A stretch of DNA of 5,644 nucleotides. It comes from Verrucomicrobiota bacterium (GTDB lineage: Bacteria; Verrucomicrobiota; Verrucomicrobiia; Limisphaerales; UBA1096). Below the pieces are notes generated by a model. It saw nothing but the letters and a program-made list of their open reading frames with translations, was not told where the DNA came from and searched no databases. The stretch is taken from contig JASLKI010000071.1 in the NCBI GenBank assembly GCA_030747575.1, forward strand, positions 1 to 5,644, in the 5' to 3' direction. A program made the position numbers and the translations under genes. Shown here piece after piece: positions 1 to 5,235 of the stretch; the stretch's first letter is position 1, and every line of letters starts with the position of its first letter.

Positions 1-1055
1 ATGTAAACGTAATCGCGAAACCAGGTTGAGAGACTGATGTGCCAGCGCGACCAAAAATCGGCCAAGCTCACGGCGAGGTACGGGTTGCGAAAGTTGAGCA
101 TCAAGCGAAACCCCATGCAGCGTGCGGCGCCGCGCGCCATGTCGGTGTAGCCGCTGAAGTCGAAATAAATCTGCCAACCAAAGGCGAACGTCGCCAGCGC
201 CAGCACCGCCCCGCCCTGTGTTGCGACGTCGCCATAAACGCGATCAACGTACAGGCCAAGGTAGTTGGCCAATGCCACCTTCTTGAACAGCCCAACGAGG
301 AACAGCGACGCGCCGTCAGAGACATCGGCAAGCGTCACGCGCGGAATTTTTGCGAACTGCGGGAGCAGGTTTTTTGCACGCTCAATGGGCCCAGCGACCA
401 ACTGGGGGAAAAACGTCACGAACGCCGCAAAACGTACGAAGCTCGGTTCGCGCGCAATGATGCCCCGGTAAAAATCGATCGTGTAACTCATCGACTGAAA
501 CGTGTAAAACGAAATACCCACCGGCAGCACATACTCCCAACCGGGCGGCATCAGCGACTCCGCGGACGGCAGTTGACCCGTGCCGAGACGGGTCAGCAGG
601 GTGTTCAGATTTTCAATCGCAAACCCGGCGTACTTGAAAAAAACCAGCACCGACAAATTGTTGATGATGCTTACCCACAGCCAGGCACGGCGGCTACGCA
701 GCCAATGCCCCACCGCCAACACCACTGCGAAAAAACCAACCGCAGCTGCCAATCCGCCCCACCCACCAGGTGCCATCAGGCCAACGACAACAGCGCCAAC
801 GAACACCACAACGCTTACGCTCAAGCGCCACCCCGGCTTGGCCAGGCGCGGGCCGCGCTCCATCCAGCCGACGATGAAGTAGTCGAGCGCGGTGGAATAA
901 AAAACGAGCAGCAGATAGTACGGATGCCACCAACCGTAAAAGACCGCCGAGGCGAGAAGAATCCAGTGCAACCAAAACCGGGTCGGACGCAGCGCCCAAA
1001 ACCCGACAATCGTCACGATGAAAAAAATGAAAAACGTCCAGGTGTGGAAAAGCAT
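1..1055 (-). CDS. MBOAT-family membrane O-acyltransferase (AlgI/DltB-like), 3' end outside window
   Basis: Translating the minus strand from the ATG at 1055-1053 gives 351 codons without a stop, running off the left edge. The product is a polytopic membrane protein that starts MLFHTWTFFIFF, the usual MBOAT N-terminus, with hydrophobic segments near residues 7-21, 30-63, 79-117, 124-143 and 285-300. Family motifs in order are PVGISFYTFQSMSY (178-191), FFPQLVAGPIER (215-226), IYFDFSGYTDMARG (296-309) and FWSRWHISLSTWFRDYVY (334-351). The last contains His339, matching the conserved catalytic-region histidine of AlgI and DltB. Family members move acyl groups, usually acetyl, across the membrane onto exported polysaccharides or teichoic acids. 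The acceptor here is unknown. Full AlgI proteins are roughly 470-520 residues, so about a quarter is missing, including the second conserved His. The start lies 3 nt after the SUMF gene stop, with a GGAAAAG Shine-Dalgarno-like sequence inside that gene's end. Family certain, substrate not. Confidence 0.93.
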   Translation of the reverse strand, partial: MLFHTWTFFIFFIVTIVGFWALRPTRFWLHWILLASAVFYGWWHPYYLLLVFYSTALDYFIVGWMERGPRLAKPGWRLSVSVVVFVGAVVVGLMAPGGWGGLAAAVGFFAVVLAVGHWLRSRRAWLWVSIINNLSVLVFFKYAGFAIENLNTLLTRLGTGQLPSAESLMPPGWEYVLPVGISFYTFQSMSYTIDFYRGIIAREPSFVRFAAFVTFFPQLVAGPIERAKNLLPQFAKIPRVTLADVSDGASLFLVGLFKKVALANYLGLYVDRVYGDVATQGGAVLALATFAFGWQIYFDFSGYTDMARGAARCMGFRLMLNFRNPYLAVSLADFWSRWHISLSTWFRDYVY

Positions 1056-1058
1056 GGT

Positions 1059-1958
1059 CTACTTTTCCGGGGGCGACTTGCCCAAAAGCGACTCAACTTC
1101 GGCAGCCGTCACGCGGCGCACGCAGCGGAAGCCGCAGTAGTCGGTGAAGAAACAGGCATCAGTGTCGCCTGTGCGCTGGCCCTTGCGGAACGAAGCGCGG
1201 CACATCGAAGCCGAGGCCTTCCACGAACCGCCTTTCATCACGCGCTTAGTGTCAGCGATGCCATCCGCCGGGCCAAGCGGATCGTCGGCGGGACTGCTTT
1301 TGTAATAGTCCGGGTCGTAAACGTCCTGGCACCACTCGGAGACGTTTCCGTACAGGTCGTGCAGCCCCCACGCGTTGGGCTTGCGGGTGCCAGCAACATG
1401 CGTGCGTTTTCCGGCGTTATCGGCAAACCAGCCATTCGCCTTGAGCTTGGTCACGTCGCCGAAGCTGTACAACCGGCTCGAGCCTGCGGAGGCGGCATAC
1501 TCCCACTCGGCCTCGGTGGGCAAACGATAGCCGTTGGCGACGAAATCGCAGGGCAATCCTGGTTTAGTCTCGTCGTAGCATGGCGTGAGTCCCTCCATCA
1601 GCGAGCGTTCGTTGCAGTAGAGCTTGGCCTCACGCCAGCGCACACGCTCGACCGGTTTGCGGCTGTCATCCTGCCAGCGGGAAGGGTTCGGCAACTGCGC
1701 CTTGACGAACAAGTCGTGAGTGACCTCGAACTGATCCATCAGGAATGTGCTCAGTCGCACCTCGTGGCGCGGACGTTCGTCGGCCTCGTGCTCGTCGGAG
1801 CCCATCTGGAATGAGCCGGCCGGGATGACGATCATCGACACGCCGCTGGCGGTGGTGACCGACTGCGGCTTGGCCGGTGATGACTGGGTCGGGCCACAGC
1901 CGTTGGCCAAGCCGAGCGCGAGCAATCCAAGCGCACCGGTAAACTTCTGCAGGGTCAT
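1059..1958 (-). CDS. Exported SUMF1/FGE-like domain protein, probable lipoprotein, lacks one FGE catalytic cysteine
   Basis: The product is 299 residues. I chose the ATG at 1958-1956 because it overlaps the upstream stop as ATGA and gives a signal sequence; the frame stays open 45 codons further up, but that part is the 3' end of the neighbour read in another frame. Residues 1-20 form an N-terminal hydrophobic segment ending LANGC, which resembles a lipobox but has Asn at -2, so lipidation is uncertain. The rest is a formylglycine-generating-enzyme/sulfatase-modifying domain: MIVIPAGSFQMGS, YRLPTEAEWEYAA, GLHDLYGNVSEWCQD, RVMKGGSW and a final CGFRCVRR. In true FGE the KGGS motif is followed by two catalytic copper-binding cysteines. 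Here the first position is Ala248 and only the second, Cys253, is kept. Sulfatase activation is therefore doubtful, and a structural or binding role typical of many bacterial SUMF proteins is more likely. It sits between a secreted propeller protein and an MBOAT acyltransferase. Confidence 0.9.
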   Translation of the reverse strand: MTLQKFTGALGLLALGLANGCGPTQSSPAKPQSVTTASGVSMIVIPAGSFQMGSDEHEADERPRHEVRLSTFLMDQFEVTHDLFVKAQLPNPSRWQDDSRKPVERVRWREAKLYCNERSLMEGLTPCYDETKPGLPCDFVANGYRLPTEAEWEYAASAGSSRLYSFGDVTKLKANGWFADNAGKRTHVAGTRKPNAWGLHDLYGNVSEWCQDVYDPDYYKSSPADDPLGPADGIADTKRVMKGGSWKASASMCRASFRKGQRTGDTDACFFTDYCGFRCVRRVTAAEVESLLGKSPPEK

Positions 1959-3013
1959 TTGCTCGGCGGCAGAAACCAGTCGGACTCCTTGTTGCTGTTG
2001 CCGTTGCGAGTGAGTACCTGCCAGTCGTAAACCGGCTTGTGACCAATGGTGACCGAGCCGCCCATGGCCACTTTCACTGCGAAAATATCCCAACCCTTGG
2101 CGTGGACGCCGACGATCTCGCAGGCGGCCTCGTAGGTGCCGGGCTTGGTGATGTCACCCTTGCCGTTCGGGCCCCGACTAAATGAGAGGAACCGGCCGTC
2201 GGGCGACCAGTCCACGTGGTAAATCTTGTTTTGCTTGTCGAAAACTTGAAAAATCTTTTTACCAAGCTTCGGGTTGTCGGACTCAATGTCGATTGGCACG
2301 ACAGCCAACTCGTGATCGCCCGCGCCCCATGCGATGTGTTTGCCGTCAGGGCTGAAGGTCGGGCGGCAACCGTCGATGCCGAGGTTGATGACTTTGCTGC
2401 CGTTAGCCTCGATCAACAGGTTGGTGTGGCGGTACCCCATGCCGGCGTGAACCGTGGCGACGATCCATTTGCCGTTGGGCGCATAGCTGATGTTGTAAAG
2501 GTGATGCAACGGCTTGGTGTTGACGTGCTCGCGTGTTTTGCCGCTCGGCAAATGATGAAAGCTAATGCCCTTGGTGTAATAATCTGTGACGTTGAACTTC
2601 GGATATTCCTGCGGCAGAAAGGCGATGGTCTGGCTGTCGGGCGCCCAGCATTGCTGGCGTGCGCGGTCGGCCACTTTTTTGCGGCCGGTGCCGTCGGAGT
2701 TCATCACCCAAAGGCTGCGAACTGTGGCGCGGCCCTTGCCCGAATCCACGAGGAAGCATATCTTCGCGCCGTCTGGAGACGCCTGTGGATACAACTCGTT
2801 GACGTCGGGCGTGTTTGTGATGTTGGCCGACGACTTGCCGTCAGCCGACGTGACGAACAGTTCCCAGTTGTTGTTCGCGTAAACCTCGTGGACGAGACTG
2901 AACTTGCTGCCGGCCAGTTCCTCTCGAACATTTCCGGCCTGCAGAGTGAGCGCCTGAAAAAGCACGACGCCAAAAAGGAGCGCTGATGTTTTTGGGTGTT
3001 GTGTTGCTTTCAT
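1955..3013 (-). CDS. Secreted TolB-like (PD40/WD40-like) beta-propeller protein
   Basis: The product is 352 residues. Residues 1-26 are a signal peptide: a basic start, a hydrophobic core (SALLFGVVLFQALTLQA) and likely cleavage after Ala26. The mature part has at least five PD40-type repeats, recognised by the turns SPDG (79-82), APDS (124-127), APNG (178-181), SPDG (221-224) and SPDG (270-273), each followed by a hydrophobic strand such as KICFLVD, TIAFLP, WIVATV, HIAWGA or FLSFSRG. Spacing of about 43-54 residues is what a propeller blade needs. Such proteins resemble the C-terminal propeller of TolB but lack its N-terminal domain, and they usually bind proteins or glycans in the periplasm or outside. 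I see no catalytic motif. The start is 10 nt after the stop of the frame-corrected small upstream gene. The stop overlaps the SUMF start by 4 nt (ATGA), suggesting translational coupling. No Shine-Dalgarno is visible before the ATG. A specific function cannot be given. Confidence 0.9.
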   Translation of the reverse strand: MKATQHPKTSALLFGVVLFQALTLQAGNVREELAGSKFSLVHEVYANNNWELFVTSADGKSSANITNTPDVNELYPQASPDGAKICFLVDSGKGRATVRSLWVMNSDGTGRKKVADRARQQCWAPDSQTIAFLPQEYPKFNVTDYYTKGISFHHLPSGKTREHVNTKPLHHLYNISYAPNGKWIVATVHAGMGYRHTNLLIEANGSKVINLGIDGCRPTFSPDGKHIAWGAGDHELAVVPIDIESDNPKLGKKIFQVFDKQNKIYHVDWSPDGRFLSFSRGPNGKGDITKPGTYEAACEIVGVHAKGWDIFAVKVAMGGSVTIGHKPVYDWQVLTRNGNSNKESDWFLPPSK

Positions 3014-3023
3014 GTAACAGTGT

Positions 3024-3255
3024 TTATTTTTTGCCGCTCTTCATAATTTCCGTGATGGCCTTGACTTTCCCGGCGGCTCCCGGCTCGCCCTGATTGTCGG
3101 CCTTCTTGACCCAGTCGAGCGCCTTGGCCAAGGCGGTTGGCCAAGGTCTCCGCGCTGTTGGGATCGGTGGGTTGCGCCATGGCCGGGTGAACGCCCAGGA
3201 ACAACCCGGCCAAGCCAAGCCCGATGCGGGCTGCATGGTTGCGAAGCGTTGCCAC
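3024..3255 (-). pseudogene. Small secreted protein of unknown function, reading frame broken near 3135
   Basis: From a GTG at 3255-3253 the first frame encodes a signal peptide (ARIGLGLAGLFLGVHPAMA, likely cut before QPTDP) and continues to ETLAN at codon 40. From about 3134 the coding signal moves to another frame, ALAKALDWVKKADNQGEPG... ending IMKSGKK, stop at 3024. GC at third codon positions is 32/40 before the shift in the first frame and 29/36 after it in the second, against 16/41 if the first frame is continued. Joined, it is a 72-76 residue exported Lys-rich protein that I do not recognise. Read without a shift, the first frame is an 81-residue ORF ending at 3010 and overlapping the next ATG as ATGA, so an intact gene with an odd C-terminus is an alternative. 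A sequencing error, a real mutation or recoding are all possible. It is the first gene after the rplQ terminator and leads the TolB-like/SUMF/MBOAT unit. Confidence 0.5.
3120..3146 (-). repeat. 10-bp direct repeat CCTTGGCCAA with 13-bp period, at the frameshift site
   Basis: On the minus strand CCTTGGCCAA occurs twice, at 3146-3137 and 3133-3124. The last four bases of the two 13-bp units differ (CCGC versus GGCG). Removing one 13-nt unit restores a continuous frame through ETLAKALDWVKK, because 13 leaves a remainder of 1 when divided by 3. The distal copy is also the centre of a 16-bp perfect palindrome, CGCCTTGGCCAAGGCG, at 3120-3135. Confidence 0.7.
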
Positions 3256-3261
3256 GCCGTG

Positions 3262-3289
3262 AGAGTATCCCTTGCCAAAAACGGCTCAA
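3262..3289 (-). promoter_or_regulatory. Weak candidate sigma-70-type promoter for the small gene/TolB-like/SUMF/MBOAT unit
   Basis: A promoter is expected here because the rplQ terminator lies just upstream. The best match on the minus strand is TTGAGC (3289-3284) and TACTCT (3267-3262) with a 16-bp spacer. Both are poor matches to consensus. Transcription would start at about 3255, on the GTG itself, giving a nearly leaderless mRNA. The competing reading is that AAGGGA at 3273-3268 is a Shine-Dalgarno 12 nt before the GTG, in which case the promoter lies further up, under the palindrome. Confidence 0.25.
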
Positions 3290-3300
3290 GTGAAAAACCC

Positions 3301-3314
3301 CGCTTGGCCAAGCG
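3301..3314. promoter_or_regulatory. 14-bp perfect palindrome CGCTTGGCCAAGCG, possible operator
   Basis: A perfect inverted repeat sits between the rplQ terminator and the candidate -35 of the next transcription unit, 11 bp upstream of that -35. It shares the TTGGCCAA core with four other sites in the window. The position would suit a dimeric regulator, but no regulator gene is seen here and it could also be part of the terminator's 3' flank. Confidence 0.3.
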
Positions 3315-3316
3315 AC

Positions 3317-3352
3317 AAAAAAAGGCCCGTCAACCAACGGGCCTTAAAAAAA
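3317..3352 (-). terminator. Intrinsic terminator of the rpsD-rpoA-rplQ operon
   Basis: Read on the minus strand, the stem AAGGCCCGT, loop TGGTTG and stem ACGGGCCTT (9 perfect pairs) are followed directly by a run of seven T (3323-3317). A run of T also precedes the stem (3352-3346). It lies 14 nt after the rplQ stop. On the plus strand the stem is followed by A, so it works only for minus-strand transcripts. Confidence 0.93.
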
Positions 3353-3366
3353 GTTGAAAGATAAAG

Positions 3367-4062
3367 TTACTTTTCCTCTTTCGATTCGCCGGTATCGGCT
3401 GATTCCTCGGCAGGAGCTTCGGCGGATTCCTCGGCGGGAGCTTCGGCGGGAGCTTCGGCGGATTCCTCGGCAGGAGCTTCGGCGGGAGCCTCTTCCTCGG
3501 TTGCTGAAGCCTCAGACGTTTCAGGCGAATCCTCGGCCTTGTCCTGCGCGGGCTTCGGCTTGGCGGCAGTCGAAGGTTTTGCCTTGGTCTTCTCCTCAAG
3601 GGACTCATTGACCCACATCAGGATGGCCATCTGCGCGGCATCCCCCTTGCGGGCGCCAGCGATCTTGACAATGCGTGTGTATCCGCCCATGCGATCCTTA
3701 AACTCCGGGGCGATCACATCAAACAATTTGTGAACCACGTCGTGCTCTTTTCTCCATGCTTCCCGGAGATCCTTGCCTTTAATCGCATTGGCGCCGGAGC
3801 CTTTGCCTGGAGTCGTGTTGGTTCCATGGAAAAACTTTCGCTGAGGCGCCCTCAACCGTGCGGCAGCCAGGCGACGATGGTGCAGGGTGCCTTTTTTTCC
3901 AAGGGTCACCATCTTTTCGGCAACGACACGTGCTGCCTTGGCCTTAGCCAGAGTGGTGGTGATTCTCGATTTCTCGATGAGGCTACACACCATGTTGGCG
4001 AGCATCGCGTTGCGGTGCTCCCCGGTGCGGCCCAACTTGGCAGTTCTTATTCTATGTCGCAT
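3367..4062 (-). CDS. rplQ: 50S ribosomal protein L17 with an internal insertion and a long acidic tail
   Basis: The product is 231 residues, against about 120-130 for a typical bacterial L17. The core is clear: MRHRIRTAKLGRTGEHRNAM at the start, SLIEKSRITTTLAKAKAAR (27-45), HHRRLAAARLR (61-71) and GGYTRIVKIAGARKGDAAQMA (126-146). L17 binds 23S rRNA near the peptide exit side of the large subunit. Compared with E. coli L17, about 35 extra residues (roughly 72-106, Gly/Lys-rich then helical-looking) sit before VVHKLFDVIAPEF. After residue 156 a 75-residue tail follows, first Lys/Pro/Ala-rich (157-175), then Glu/Ala/Pro repeats ending in KEEK. The tail is probably disordered and contains 24-bp tandem DNA repeats. 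The gene starts 24 nt after the rpoA stop with no obvious Shine-Dalgarno, which suggests coupling to rpoA, and it is the last gene before the terminator. Confidence 0.97.
   Translation of the reverse strand: MRHRIRTAKLGRTGEHRNAMLANMVCSLIEKSRITTTLAKAKAARVVAEKMVTLGKKGTLHHRRLAAARLRAPQRKFFHGTNTTPGKGSGANAIKGKDLREAWRKEHDVVHKLFDVIAPEFKDRMGGYTRIVKIAGARKGDAAQMAILMWVNESLEEKTKAKPSTAAKPKPAQDKAEDSPETSEASATEEEAPAEAPAEESAEAPAEAPAEESAEAPAEESADTGESKEEK
3401..3484. repeat. 24-bp tandem repeats in the rplQ tail
   Basis: Three nearly identical 24-bp units lie at 3401-3424, 3425-3448 and 3461-3484, with a 12-bp half unit at 3449-3460. They differ at one position (CAGGAG versus CGGGAG). Each full unit encodes eight residues of the AEAPAEES type on the minus strand. 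The 24-bp and 12-bp lengths keep the frame, so copy number could vary without breaking rplQ. Confidence 0.9.
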
Positions 4063-4086
4063 GGCTTACGGCTTGGCGGTTGTGGG

Positions 4087-5130
4087 TTATTCTTCCTCCT
4101 CAAACGGGGGATCCTCGAACGCTTCCGGCGGGGCTGCCGTGGGCAGGGTGTCGAGAAGGGAGGGGTCAATCTTTTCGCCGAGGGCGAGTTCGTATTCCTT
4201 GAGCTTCTCCTTGATCTCGGTGAGCGATTTTTTGCCGAAGTTGCGGTACTTGAGCATCTCGGATTCGGACTTCATCGCAAGGTGGCCAAGGGTGGTGATG
4301 TTTGCGTTGTTGAGGCAGTTTGCCGCGCGGACGCTCAACTCGATCTCGTTGACGCTGGTGTTGAGCAGCTTGCGCGAGGCTTCGCGATCCTCGTCCTTGG
4401 CCTTGGCGTCCTGCTCAAACTCGAAAGTATCATCGTTGATCCCGGTGAAGACGTTTAGGTGGTGCGCCAAGATTTCGGAGCTCTGCTTCAAGGCCTCGTC
4501 CGGGGTCAAGCGGCCGTCGGTGAAGACCTCGAGCACCAGTTTGTCGTAGTCGGTGCGCTGCCCGACACGAGCGGCCTCGATCGCGTACCGCACACGGGTG
4601 ACCGGTGAGAAGATGGAATCGATCGGGATCACGCCGATGGCCTGATCCGGTTTCTTGTTGGCGTCGCCCGCCAAGAAGCCGCGGCCCACCATAACCTCCA
4701 TCACCATGTCGACCTTATTTTTCTTGTTGGTGGTGCAAATGATCTGTTTCTTGTTGACCACCTTCAGGCCCGGAGGCAGTTCCAGGTCGCCGGCGGTGAC
4801 TTTGCCCTCGGCGGTGACGCTCAGACGAACTTCCTGGGGTTCACGGCTGGTGTGGCGAAACTTGATTTTCTTGAGGTTCAGGACGATGTCGGTGACGTCC
4901 TCGACGACCCCCGGCACGGTGGTGAACTCGTGATCCGCCCCCTCTATCTTCACAGAGGTGATGGCCGCTCCCTCGAGCGAGGACAAAAGCACCCGCCGGA
5001 GGCAGTTGCCTATAGTGTGGCCGTAGCCGGTTTCAAACGGCTCCGCCTCGTACTTGGAGAAGGTGCCGGTCGAATCGTCCGACTTTTTCAGCTTGTTTGG
5101 TTTCTCGAAATGACCCAGTCTTATTGGCAT
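4087..5130 (-). CDS. rpoA: DNA-directed RNA polymerase subunit alpha
   Basis: The product is 347 residues (E. coli 329). Alpha dimerises to nucleate RNA polymerase assembly, and its C-terminal domain binds UP elements and activators. The N-terminal domain spans about 1-235, with FETGYGHTIGNCLRRVLLSSLEG (32-54), VPGVVEDVTDIVLNLKKI (72-89) and IDSIFSPVTRVRYAIEAARVG (170-190). The linker (about 236-255) is rich in acidic residues and Lys. The C-terminal domain (256-312) keeps ELSVRAANCL, with Arg268 and Asn271 at the DNA-contacting positions of E. coli Arg265 and Asn268, and the helix-hairpin-helix NFGKKSLTEIKEKL. An extra tail of about 20 residues is Pro- and Glu-rich and ends EEEE. The ATG is preceded by an A-rich stretch without a Shine-Dalgarno. 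It lies 105 nt after rpsD, across a structured spacer, and 24 nt before rplQ. Confidence 0.98.
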   Translation of the reverse strand: MPIRLGHFEKPNKLKKSDDSTGTFSKYEAEPFETGYGHTIGNCLRRVLLSSLEGAAITSVKIEGADHEFTTVPGVVEDVTDIVLNLKKIKFRHTSREPQEVRLSVTAEGKVTAGDLELPPGLKVVNKKQIICTTNKKNKVDMVMEVMVGRGFLAGDANKKPDQAIGVIPIDSIFSPVTRVRYAIEAARVGQRTDYDKLVLEVFTDGRLTPDEALKQSSEILAHHLNVFTGINDDTFEFEQDAKAKDEDREASRKLLNTSVNEIELSVRAANCLNNANITTLGHLAMKSESEMLKYRNFGKKSLTEIKEKLKEYELALGEKIDPSLLDTLPTAAPPEAFEDPPFEEEE

Positions 5131-5147
5131 ATGTTTTTTATTTTTAG

Positions 5148-5208
5148 AGCAATTTTAATCTGGCCCCGTCACTATTATTCCCGCTTATGCGGGGCCCATA
5201 TAATTGCT
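5148..5208 (-). promoter_or_regulatory. Nested inverted-repeat RNA structure in the rpoA leader
   Basis: The 105-nt rpsD-rpoA spacer contains outer arms AGCAATT (5148-5154) and AATTGCT (5202-5208), and inside them TGGCCCCG (5161-5168) and CGGGGCCCA (5190-5198), which pair over 8 bp with one bulge. A third short hairpin, CCCGC (5180-5184)/GCGGG (5189-5193) with a 4-nt loop, uses the same G run, so it excludes the middle stem. No T run follows on the minus strand, so it is not a simple terminator. A translational or attenuation control element is a plausible inference. Confidence 0.5.
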
Positions 5209-5235
5209 TATCCAACCTCCCAAGAGGCCGGAAGT

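Noticed and set aside
39..1814. 591-codon open frame on the plus strand
   Set aside because: It lies antisense to the MBOAT and SUMF genes, both with clear family motifs. The translation is Arg/His/Gln-rich with no recognisable domain, as expected for a GC-rich shadow frame.
1959..2093. 45-codon N-terminal extension of the SUMF gene
   Set aside because: It overlaps the end of the TolB-like gene, is low-complexity in this frame and would bury the export signal. The ATGA overlap start at 1958 is better.
2216..2986. 256-codon plus-strand frame
   Set aside because: It is fully antisense to the TolB-like propeller gene and has no motif or start signal of its own.
3024..3337. Longer versions of the small gene starting at 3311 or 3337
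   Set aside because: Their N-termini are Trp/Pro/Arg-rich, lack a signal peptide and overlap the palindrome or terminator. The GTG at 3255 gives a proper signal peptide with good GC3.
3730..4549. Plus-strand frames of 242 and 220 codons over rplQ and rpoA
   Set aside because: Both are antisense to unmistakable L17 and alpha sequences, so they are shadows.
5185..5199. Tiny upstream ORF (ATG at 5199, four codons then TAA) in the rpoA leader
   Set aside because: Its only Shine-Dalgarno candidate is 16 nt away and the ORF lies inside the stem. Probably chance.
5148..5208. Transcription terminator between rpsD and rpoA
   Set aside because: The structure is followed by an A-rich run on the coding strand, not T, and rpoA must be transcribed through it.
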